From Trichomonas vaginalis G3 (lineage: Eukaryota; Parabasalia; Trichomonadida; Trichomonadidae), in the NCBI RefSeq assembly GCF_026262505.1, contig NC_067206.1:12706205-12770204 (forward strand): DNA of 64,000 bases, in the 5' to 3' direction. Below are positions 19,107 through 27,189 of this stretch, piece after piece; the first letter of the stretch is position 1; every line of letters begins with the position of its first letter. The position numbers and the translations under genes are program-made. The notes beneath the pieces were generated by a model. That model did no database searches, had not been told where the DNA came from, and saw only the letters and a list, made by a program, of their open reading frames with translations.

Positions 19107-22100
19107 ATGAGTATAGCTGCATATGCGTATGAAGCTGACAGAGCTAAACGTTTATATTTTGGTCAATACTCTCTCACACTTACTGACAAATATATTGTTA
19201 TTTCTGATGGAAATACTGAGAAATATATAACATGGAAGGACTATGAAAAGTTTGACCCTATTTTAACTCCATGTACTATGCCATTCATTGTAAATGGTGA
19301 AGTTGTCATGAAGAACGACACAACTGTTTATAGGTCTGTATATGAAGCTCTTGAAAGCATTCTTAACTTCAATCCTTCAGGGTTCGATACAAAAACAACT
19401 CCTTCGACAATGCCATTTATAGAAAATGGTGAAATTGTGTCAAAAAATAATGAAACAGTGTATAAGTCAGTGTATGAGGCGCTGAACTATATGCTTCATT
19501 TCAATCCTTCTGGTTTTGACCCACAAATAACTTCATGTACTATGCCATTCATTGTAAATGGTGAAATCGTCATGAAAGATAACACAACTGTCTCAAAGTC
19601 TGTTCGTGATATTTTAGACTACTTGCTTCATTTGGGTCCTACAGGATTTGACCCATATACAACTCAATGTCAAGTACCATTCATAAACGACTCAGCAGAA
19701 ATAAAACTCAAAACGTCAACAGTAGATGAAGCAATTGCTGACTCATTGACAAAACTTCTTGATATAATAATGAGGTTCAATACATTCAAAACAACATATG
19801 AAACCTTTAAGAAAAATTATGACGATTTCTTTAAAATTACATACATCGAGCCTTCTGCTCCTCAAACACCAGACTATGCATGTCTTAAAATAAAGGCTGC
19901 ATGGACACAAGTTAGAACACTGACTTTTGACGGAGATAATATCGTTAGAGGCGTTACATCTGGAGACACATTACTTACGAAAGAATACTTAAAAAGTCAT
20001 ATCAGTGATTTTGTGAAAGTAGAACAAAGTGAAGGAGGTAAGAGTTGGTTAGGGTGGTTGTTTAATTTATTTTCAGCAGGTGCAACAACTGCATCTCTTA
20101 TAACCATGCAAAGTGAGATAGACACACTCTGGACTTTTCTTGGTGGCATAGATAGCATGAAGTTTTATGTTGAGTTTGCTAAATTACATGGAAATACAGG
20201 AAGTTTCTTTGACGGTCTCAAAAATTTATGGGGTAAAGTAACATATAATACAAAGAAACTAACTAACTGGGCACTCAAACGTAAAAATATGTTCGACGGA
20301 CTTGCTTACAACCCTCGTCTCGGAATTATTGAACCAATTAATTTACATCCTTTAATGGCAGCAAGAGATTTAGATGAAGAAGGAGAAGGAGGACAAGTGG
20401 TTCAAACAATTGTTGAAAATCTACTGAATATATATCCTGATTTTGAAGAAGGTTTAACAGCAACAAACACAACAATTCGTGAAAACAGTATAGCGTTTAA
20501 CACTGAAGATAATATTTTAGACTATATGTTCGTTGTCTTAGGTCAGTTAGCTAAGACAATAAAAGAGAAAGGTATTGACTCAGTCATAACAGTTGAAGAT
20601 GTAATGTTAAGAAAGACTTTTGACTCATTGTTTCAAGAACCAAAAGAAGTAGTTAGTCTTTATGAAGTTTTGAACGCAATGCTGACAAAAATAAATGAAA
20701 GTGACACTGGTGACATAAGTGAAGCAAAAGTTGTTGAACTTCTTTCACAAAAAGCAGATAAAAACCATGTTCATTATATAAGTTCAGATGAACAGATTAT
20801 AACGGACTACCATGGATATTTAACACAGGATGAAAAAGTGAAGACGGAAGATGTTAATGAAAGAAGATATAAATACATTCATGCTAAAGGTTATGACATA
20901 AGCTGTACTGTACAGTATGACACAGGTAAAGCACAAGAAGCATTTGGTTATAACGATGAAATTTATGCCTCTAGTTTCTTTGTTAACGGTGTATTAGTTG
21001 AACCAAGATTTACTTTGAGAGTTAAGGCAAAAATAACTTTTGAAGATGCTATTAAAAGTAAAGCCGACAAAGATGAACTTGACGCAACGAACAAAGTTTT
21101 GAAATCTCATAAACACAATATCTCCGATATAAATGAACTTCAAGCTACATTAAATAGTAAAGCTGACAAAGAACATACACATAAATCCTTCACTACTGTT
21201 AGAGCAGACGACATAATATTGAACTATACCCTTGGTTCAAGTGCACCTTTAGAGAATCCGAGTACAAGCGTAAAAGATACTCTTAACAATTTAGATAACA
21301 GTTGCAGGAATATCGAAGATCATGCCAGAAACTTTGAAGCATATGAACTACCAGCAATGTTAGATAAGAAAGCTGACAAGAACCATACACATAAATCCTT
21401 CACTACTGTTAGAGCAGACGACATAATATTGAACTATACCCTTGGTTCAAGTGCACCTTTAGAGAATCCGAGTACAAGCGTAAAAGATACACTAAACTCC
21501 TTAAATAGTAAATGTATGAACATTGAAGGTCATGTCAGAAACTTTGAAACATATGAACTACCAGCAATGTTAGATAAGAAAGCTGATAAAGAACATACAC
21601 ATAACTCCTTCTCAACTGTTGCTATAGAAAGTATTGAAGGAACGGTTGGCGGAACTGGTGGGGATGCATCATATTATAAACCTCCTAACTTTCCACAAGG
21701 TTTAACATCGAATGAAAACATAACAACGAAGAAAGACATTAGCTGTAAAAATGTTTATGTCATGGATGATGAAAATAATGTTAAATTCACTGCTCAAGAT
21801 TTATATGATAAGAAAGCAGACAAAACAGAGCTTCAAACATTAAAGACTCAGATTCTTGAAACATTATATCCTATAGGCTCTATTTATACGTCAATGAACT
21901 CAACAAATTCAGCAACAGTTTTAGGTTTTGGTACGTGGAAGCAGATTGTAGATAAATTCTTATACTGTGCTAGATATTCAAAGCAAACAGGAGGTTCGAA
22001 GAAAATTAAAGAAGCAAACCTTCCACCGCACACTCATACAGGAACTACAAACTTTTCTGGCGACCATAGCCACTCATTAAGAGACCACCCATTATACAAC

Positions 22101-22283
22101 TCAGAGTATGAAGCTGGCAATGATGTTTTATCTCCATCTTATAACAATTCAGCAAAAAAGATTTTTCGACAAACTGAACCGGGAGGTAATCATTCACACA
22201 CTTTCACAACAAATCCAACAGGCTCGGGTGCAGATTATATGCCACCATTTGTGACGGTTTATGCATGGTACCGCGTTCAATGA
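19107..22283 (+). CDS. Giant fibre-like protein with phage tail-collar C-terminus, 1058 aa
   Basis: The longest gene of the element is open throughout. Domains in order: a short N-terminal part (1-50); three to four repeats of about 45 residues (51-about 200) with TMPFIxNGExVxK and VYxALxxxLxFNPSGFD; a helical region; then from about 690 three 70-residue repeats ending in KADKxHTH linkers like those of phage tail fibres; and a C-terminal domain (916-1058) with YPIGSIYTSMN, FGTWKQIVDKFL, PPHTHTG, HSHS, GGNHSHTF and MPPFVTVYAWYR. This last set is the hallmark of the tail-collar/gp10- and gp12-type domain of phage fibres, where His pairs bind metal. Likely role by analogy: a trimeric fibre on the particle for attachment. 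It stands directly upstream of the integrase gene on the same strand. Confidence 0.8.
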   Translation: MSIAAYAYEADRAKRLYFGQYSLTLTDKYIVISDGNTEKYITWKDYEKFDPILTPCTMPFIVNGEVVMKNDTTVYRSVYEALESILNFNPSGFDTKTTPSTMPFIENGEIVSKNNETVYKSVYEALNYMLHFNPSGFDPQITSCTMPFIVNGEIVMKDNTTVSKSVRDILDYLLHLGPTGFDPYTTQCQVPFINDSAEIKLKTSTVDEAIADSLTKLLDIIMRFNTFKTTYETFKKNYDDFFKITYIEPSAPQTPDYACLKIKAAWTQVRTLTFDGDNIVRGVTSGDTLLTKEYLKSHISDFVKVEQSEGGKSWLGWLFNLFSAGATTASLITMQSEIDTLWTFLGGIDSMKFYVEFAKLHGNTGSFFDGLKNLWGKVTYNTKKLTNWALKRKNMFDGLAYNPRLGIIEPINLHPLMAARDLDEEGEGGQVVQTIVENLLNIYPDFEEGLTATNTTIRENSIAFNTEDNILDYMFVVLGQLAKTIKEKGIDSVITVEDVMLRKTFDSLFQEPKEVVSLYEVLNAMLTKINESDTGDISEAKVVELLSQKADKNHVHYISSDEQIITDYHGYLTQDEKVKTEDVNERRYKYIHAKGYDISCTVQYDTGKAQEAFGYNDEIYASSFFVNGVLVEPRFTLRVKAKITFEDAIKSKADKDELDATNKVLKSHKHNISDINELQATLNSKADKEHTHKSFTTVRADDIILNYTLGSSAPLENPSTSVKDTLNNLDNSCRNIEDHARNFEAYELPAMLDKKADKNHTHKSFTTVRADDIILNYTLGSSAPLENPSTSVKDTLNSLNSKCMNIEGHVRNFETYELPAMLDKKADKEHTHNSFSTVAIESIEGTVGGTGGDASYYKPPNFPQGLTSNENITTKKDISCKNVYVMDDENNVKFTAQDLYDKKADKTELQTLKTQILETLYPIGSIYTSMNSTNSATVLGFGTWKQIVDKFLYCARYSKQTGGSKKIKEANLPPHTHTGTTNFSGDHSHSLRDHPLYNSEYEAGNDVLSPSYNNSAKKIFRQTEPGGNHSHTFTTNPTGSGADYMPPFVTVYAWYRVQ
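21181..21640 (+). repeat. 210-bp direct repeats inside the fibre gene
   Basis: The strings beginning ATAAATCCTTCACTACTGTT at 21181 and 21391 are nearly identical for more than 100 bp; a third, diverged copy begins at 21601. The period of 210 bp keeps the frame (70 codons). Confidence 0.9.
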
Positions 22284-22323
22284 ACGCGCTTGAGCCTAGA
22301 ATAAAATCTTTAACTTTACATAA

Positions 22324-23409
22324 ATGAGCTTGAAAGAAGTATTCGAACAACATCCATGGAGGTCATTTAAGAAGTTCAATGAAGCTGCAAAGAGTTGGGG
22401 ATTTACTAACAGAGCTGAAGTGAAAAGGTTCTTTGACAAAAATGTTGTACATCAAACAAAAATAAACCCTTACGACTACTTTTTACCAATTTACTCCAAC
22501 ACTCCTGACGCATACCAATTTGACACTCTCATTCAAAGCAGAAAAGGAGGACATAAACCATTCCTCATCTTCATTAATGTTAATACTCGTAAAGCATATG
22601 CATATCCAATGAAAAATAAAGGAACTCATGAAGTTTTAAGAGTTTTACAAAAGTTTGTAGCAGAACATAACCCAAGTACTTTAACATCAGACCAAGACAG
22701 TGCATACCTCAGCAATGAAATCACAGAATTTCTCATTAAGCATAACATAACTCACTACACTACTGAAGACCATAACCATAACATACTCGGCATCATAAAC
22801 CGCTTCATAAGGACTCTCAGAGATTTAAATCAAGAGCGAGACTTTACCGAAGAAACAATGAAACATTTTCTCGAAGTATATAATTCCTCAACACATTCTA
22901 CAACAGGACATACAACAAATTCAATGACACAACAACAAGAAGAAAAGTATATACAAAAGAAACGAAGCCAAACACAAAATATCAGAAATTCAACACAATT
23001 TACCCTCATTCCTGGTACAAAAGTTCGTGTAGTTCTTGACGACAAACCGTTGACAAAGAAACGTTTAAGGTTAAGTAGAAACTATTATATCGTAGACTCT
23101 ACGCAAAGTAATGGATATCTTATAAAAGCTGCCGACGACTCTATTGCGTTTTACCCTCGTCACAAATTAGTCGAAAGTAGTAATGGCAAACTTGCTGAAA
23201 CCATTGACGAAGCAAAGCGAGGAGTGGTTATTGAAATACTTGGCTATAACACAAACGATGACACTTATAAAGTAAGATATGAAGGAGGCGTTGAAGATGT
23301 TATACCATCTAAGAACTTGAGAGAGTCAAAGACAACACATCTGGGACCATTAGAGCGGGAGTACTGGAAAGACAAAAATATGCCAGAAAGAATAAGAAAA
23401 TTCTTCTAA
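22324..23409 (+). CDS. Retroviral-type (rve) integrase of the Polinton
   Basis: The 361-aa ORF starts 40 bp after the fibre gene. The core (about 60-190) includes YQFDTLIQS (first Asp, 67), LTSDQDSAYLS (Asp 123) and the helix HNHNILGIINRFIRTLRDLN. Another domain (about 200-285) precedes a small barrel near 295-335 (GVVIEILGYNTNDDTYKVRY) that resembles chromo/Tudor-like modules of integrases. Family role: joining the element's ends to host DNA with 6-bp target duplications. The last codons are duplicated downstream as a 62-bp tandem repeat. Confidence 0.88.
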   Translation: MSLKEVFEQHPWRSFKKFNEAAKSWGFTNRAEVKRFFDKNVVHQTKINPYDYFLPIYSNTPDAYQFDTLIQSRKGGHKPFLIFINVNTRKAYAYPMKNKGTHEVLRVLQKFVAEHNPSTLTSDQDSAYLSNEITEFLIKHNITHYTTEDHNHNILGIINRFIRTLRDLNQERDFTEETMKHFLEVYNSSTHSTTGHTTNSMTQQQEEKYIQKKRSQTQNIRNSTQFTLIPGTKVRVVLDDKPLTKKRLRLSRNYYIVDSTQSNGYLIKAADDSIAFYPRHKLVESSNGKLAETIDEAKRGVVIEILGYNTNDDTYKVRYEGGVEDVIPSKNLRESKTTHLGPLEREYWKDKNMPERIRKFF

Positions 23410-23618
23410 ACTTTTTCATTAGATGTAAATCAGACAAAAATATGCCAGAAAGAATAAGAAAATTCTTCTAAACTTTTTCATTAGATGTAAATCAGACAAA
23501 AATATGCCAGAAAGAATAAGAAAATTCTTCTAAACTTTTTCATTAGATGTAAATCAGACAAAAATATGCCAGAAAGAATAAGAAAATTCTTCTAAACTTT
23601 TTCATTAGATGTAAATCA
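23371..23618 (+). repeat. 62-bp tandem repeat, 4 copies
   Basis: Unit GACAAAAATATGCCAGAAAG..., repeated four times exactly from 23371 to 23618. The first copy is the end of the integrase gene (last 13 codons and stop) plus 23 bp of 3' flank, so the integrase terminus was amplified in place. Confidence 0.95.
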
Positions 23619-23798
23619 GACATGAACGAGAACAGTCATGATATCATTAATGGTACCATTTATTTTAACATAAAGACGCAAAGCGGCGGGGCATAGCCCA
23701 TGAACAAAAATAATTTTTAGGGTAGATGGGTATATCTAACCTTATTTCTACCCTCATTTCTACCCTCATGAATTTTCATGAATTTCCTTAAGATAGAA

Positions 23799-23854
23799 AA
23801 AATAAAGTTAGTTTTATTTTTATTTATTTTTTTATTTTGTATGTAAGAACAGAA
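23799..23854 (+). promoter_or_regulatory. Leader shared by the two KilA-N genes (copy 1)
   Basis: AAAATAAAGTTAGTTTTATT and the rest up to the ATG is identical with 25465-25520. It carries the TTA-TTTTATTT motif found upstream of several genes of this element. Confidence 0.6.
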
Positions 23855-24517
23855 ATGTCAGTCGAAGCAAAAACATTCACTAACAAATATAATGGCGAAA
23901 CATTCACAAAAGGCACTTATAATGGTATTGAAGTCTTACGTAGAGACAAGGATGGTTACATTAATGCAACAAAGATGTGTCAGCAGTTTAGGAAAGACTT
24001 TAGAAAGTTGTTGGAAAATAAGTCCTGGGAAGAGTATTATAAGGCGTTTTGTGAAGAATATAACAACCGCCGGAATTCGGACTGTTGCTTTTTATACAAA
24101 ATTCATGCAGGAATTCCTGATGAAATCAAACAGGTTAGAGGAACGTATGTAGACCCAAGACTTATAAACTATATAGCAATGTGGGCTTCTCCAAAATATT
24201 GCATAGCAGTTGGAAAAATTATGGACTCCATAGACAAGAAAGTTCATGAGAAGTTAGATGAAGAAGAACTCGAAGATACAGTAGAAAATACAAAACATTT
24301 GTTTGAAGAAGAAGTTAGAAAAATGCATGAAAAACAATTAGAACATGAACGTGAGATATGTTATGGTTATAGAGATTCTCCATACGAACTAGACCAATGG
24401 GAACAAGAAGATTTAAAGAGAGAATTTAGAGAATATGAACTCGCTAAGATAGCATTAGAAACTGCAGAAAAGAAGTTAAAAGTTTGGGGTCGTTTTGTAC
24501 AAAAATATTGTGAGTAA
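23855..24517 (+). CDS. KilA-N domain DNA-binding protein
   Basis: The start is the ATG at 23855 (MSVEAKTFTN), because the open frame before it begins with TTG only. The KilA-N domain spans about residues 15-125: GIEVLRRDKDGYINATKMCQ, then a charged helix, then TYVDPRLINYIAMWASPKYC. The last third is a charged coiled-coil (about 130-215). KilA-N domains bind DNA and are common in poxviruses, large DNA viruses and phages and in trichomonad genomes. The gene lies downstream of the integrase, is bracketed by a 47-bp inverted repeat, and has a diverged relative at 25521. Confidence 0.85.
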   Translation: MSVEAKTFTNKYNGETFTKGTYNGIEVLRRDKDGYINATKMCQQFRKDFRKLLENKSWEEYYKAFCEEYNNRRNSDCCFLYKIHAGIPDEIKQVRGTYVDPRLINYIAMWASPKYCIAVGKIMDSIDKKVHEKLDEEELEDTVENTKHLFEEEVRKMHEKQLEHEREICYGYRDSPYELDQWEQEDLKREFREYELAKIALETAEKKLKVWGRFVQKYCE

Positions 24518-24525
24518 ATGAACTC

Positions 24526-24775
24526 ATTATTTTTGCTGAATTCGTGAGATTCTGAGTAAAATGGCATATGGCATGTGTCAAACCGTTGAGTTTTCACAAA
24601 ATTCCAAAAATAACGTTTACCATGTAAAACGGTTATAAATAATGAGGGTAGAATTCGTGGTAGAAATTAGGTTAGATATACCCATCTACCCTAAAAATTA
24701 TTTTTGCTGAATTCAGCACAAAATTCTGAGTAAAATGACATATGGCACGTGTCAAACTGTTGAGTTTTCACAAAT
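24526..24775 (+). repeat. Direct repeat of about 75 bp after the KilA-N gene
   Basis: 24526-24600 and 24697-24775 share ATTATTTTTGCTGAATTC, TTCTGAGTAAAATG, CATATGGCA and GTTGAGTTTTCACAAA with a few differences. Confidence 0.85.
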
Positions 24776-24925
24776 TTTAAAAATTGCTGCGGAAAGTTCG
24801 TCAAAAAAGTGAAGGTTCCCGATGGTTTCAAACCGCCATACTTTACATGAAGATAGTTTACAATGTCAACTAAATATCATGTACGATAGAAACGGTTATG
24901 TAAAGTTTACATTTTGTAAAGTTTT

Positions 24926-25161
24926 GTCCTGATTCAAGACAAGTCTTGTATTTTTTCAGAACAAGTCTTGTATTTTTTCAAGACAAATCTTGTCCTGAAT
25001 CAGAACAAGACTTGCACTTTTTAGTCAGTTTTTCTTGTAAAGTTCTCAAATTTGAGAACAATTGTCCTGATTCAAGACAAGTCTTGTATTTTTTCAGAAC
25101 AAGTCTTGTATTTTTTCAAGACAAATCTTGTCCTGATTCAAGACAAGTCTTGCACTTTTTC
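24926..25161. repeat. Cluster of CAAGAC-GTCTTG palindromes (137-bp direct repeat)
   Basis: Two direct copies, beginning TGTCCTGATTCAAGACAAGT at 24926 and 25063, each hold four close variants of the palindrome CAAGACAAGTCTTG. Between them lies the perfect 18-bp palindrome GTTCTCAAATTTGAGAAC (25042-25059). There is no credible coding capacity; the array stands between two KilA-N genes and looks like a set of protein-binding sites. Confidence 0.85.
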
Positions 25162-25464
25162 AGGAAATCCTATCGTCCAACTTTACAAATGTCACTTTTT
25201 CAACATGATTGCATTTTGGTCGAGGAACAACTTTCTCTCATTTTGTCGCTTTTTCTATCGTCGTGTTTGTCACTTTTCCCTCAGGGTGTGTGTCAGAAAA
25301 TATCCAAAATCTTTATAGCCTCGTATCTCCTTCAATTCTTGACGGTTTGACATGTATGACACACCATTCAATTCAGAATTATGTGCTGAATCTTATGACC
25401 TTCATTTGTTCGTGACTTCTTTTCACATATGTAACCATGAATTTTTAACATTTCTTTAACACAG
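25162..25464. other. Non-coding stretch between palindrome array and second KilA-N gene
   Basis: Short open frames exist but have no supporting features. Nothing recognisable. Confidence 0.4.
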
Positions 25465-25520
25465 AAAATAAAGTTAGTTTTATTTTTATTTATTTTTTTA
25501 TTTTGTATGTAAGAACAGAA
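25465..25520 (+). promoter_or_regulatory. Leader shared by the two KilA-N genes (copy 2)
   Basis: Identical to 23799-23854, while the genes behind them have diverged strongly. Confidence 0.6.
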
Positions 25521-26340
25521 ATGTCAACATTAGAGAACACAACAACTGCTATCGTTCATGAAGCCATAAATGAAGAATACGAATACATACAATATAACAA
25601 ACAACTTCGCCGCATTCGTTCGGTCAAAGATGACATGTACCAAATGCAAAGTATAATGAATGCTCTTCGTTCTACAAAGCAAGCATATCATTGGTTTGAA
25701 AACCAACAGACAAAAGAACTTTTAGAAGAATTTCCTCATATGATTGCTTCCCTCGGAAAACCGAGAGAAGAGATTCCGTACGAAAATCGCAAGAATTTGG
25801 CTCCTGGTTTGAAAGGTTATTATGTTCATAGACTTTTAGTAAATGCTGTAGCAATGTGGGCTTCACCTCGTTATGCTTGTTATATTTTCATGATGTTAGA
25901 TGAACTATATAAAGCAGAACGTGAAGATGGAAAAGAAACTTCAAGCAAAAGATGAAGTCATTGAATCCAAAGACAAAAGCATACAGAAAAGAATACCGCG
26001 TTCAGTACCAAAAGGAAAGGAAAAGAGTTATAAGTATATGATTATACTGAAGAGTTGGAGAAAGAAGAAGATAGTGATGGTTATGTTGCATTTAGTCAGA
26101 AGAAACAACAAAGCTTTTACGACTTAGCTAATATATAAATCTGACAGAAACTGGTTCTATCGTGAAAACTTACCGATTTCAATGACACCGAATGAGCAAA
26201 TAAAGGAAATTGTCAAAAATACTCTTCCTCAAACACACTATGACATCAAAGGTTGCACAATACTTACATTCAAAGAAGACTTAACATTACTGAAGGAAAA
26301 AATAACAGAATATTTCGATAACTTCAAAGAGGAAGAATAA
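25521..26340 (+). pseudogene. Second KilA-N-like gene, broken
   Basis: It starts with ATG at 25521 after the shared leader. The part with GYYVHRLLVNAVAMWASPRY matches the end of the KilA-N domain of the gene at 23855 (same AMWASP core), but the first half of the domain is very different. Coding-type sequence continues to about 26340. The reading frame is broken by about two interruptions. By family it would be a DNA-binding protein. Confidence 0.6.
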
Positions 26341-26394
26341 AAAAATCTAAGCTAATTTTATTTTTTTATAAAATTTTATCTCATATGAAAGAAC

Positions 26395-26610
26395 ATGAAT
26401 TTAGAATATTCGGAACTCATGACAGAAGAAGAGAACGAACAACATGTAAAAGATTATGCAAAATTTCTGAAGACATACAAAGCATTTAAACAATATCTAA
26501 ATGCTTCTAAAGATTATGCAAAATTTCTGAAGGTATATAAAGCTTATGAAAAAGCGTATGAAAAGTTTATACATTGGGGAATTGTTGTAAAATATCGATA
26601 TGAAGACTAA
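26395..26610 (+). CDS. Small Polinton protein with internal repeat, 71 aa
   Basis: ATG at 26395 after a CTAATTTTATTTTTTTATAA-type leader. The sequence KDYAKFLKTYKAF recurs as KDYAKFLKVYKAY, so the protein is a short tandem of a helical unit. It resembles the coiled C-terminal region of the KilA-N genes (end: HWGIVVKYRYED compared with VWGRFVQKYCE) and may be a fragment of a third relative. Confidence 0.45.
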   Translation: MNLEYSELMTEEENEQHVKDYAKFLKTYKAFKQYLNASKDYAKFLKVYKAYEKAYEKFIHWGIVVKYRYED

Positions 26611-26633
26611 CCAAAAATATATTTTTGCTTAAA

Positions 26634-27101
26634 TAGCTTCAGGGTCTATTTCTTCAACCATTTCACTTCCTTCGTCAATGTCAATAGAAGCTTCTTCAAC
26701 CTTTGGTAAGAATTTCTGTATAACATCTTTGTTCGTTATTGTCTTCAGAGATGAAGGATAATATTTCACATTTGTTTCACCTTCTTATATTCTTTCTGTT
26801 CGGAAAGATTTAAAGCAATACTGAAGAAGTCAATATTAGAGTTCTTTATAACAGTATAATGAGTATCTTTGACATTCACGAAGAAACTCTTTTGTTTCAA
26901 AACTACTGCTAACTCTTGTGAAGTATAACGTTTGCGGTCAATGACGATAGCTAATGGTCTGACATACTGACCAAACTTAGATTCTTTCACAAACTTCTTG
27001 TTAAAGATAACATTAACATTTGAAGCATTATTGAACTCATTCTTGATGGCAGTAGCGAGAGCATTGTATGAAAAGAACTTGCAATCTTGCATGTGTTTCA
27101 T
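26634..27101 (-). pseudogene. Hypothetical Polinton gene, probably broken
   Basis: Minus-strand coding sequence from ATG at 27101 (MKHMQDCKFFSYNALATAIK), basic with alternating strands (YVRPLAIVIDRKRYTSQELA). Coding-type composition, acidic, appears to go on to about 26634. Divergent from the DNA polymerase gene across an 88-bp AT-rich spacer. Not recognised. Confidence 0.4.
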
Positions 27102-27189
27102 TAAAATAAAAATATTAAATTATTTTGAAAAATAACTTAAAAAATCTAATCTAATTTTTTCAAAAAATATTTTTTATTTCCTACTAAAG

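Larger units (their letters stand above)
23706..24705. repeat. 47-bp inverted repeat flanking the KilA-N gene
   Basis: Left arm about 23706-23752 (AATTTTTAGGGTAGATGGGT then ATATCTAACC) and right arm about 24659-24705 (GGTTAGATATACCCATCTAC then CCTAAAAATT) are reverse complements with about one mismatch. They enclose exactly the KilA-N gene and its leader. Confidence 0.85.

Noticed and set aside
24946-25415. Overlapping ORFs across the CAAGAC-GTCTTG array
   Set aside because: They are products of the palindromic repeat; no ATG or composition supports a protein.
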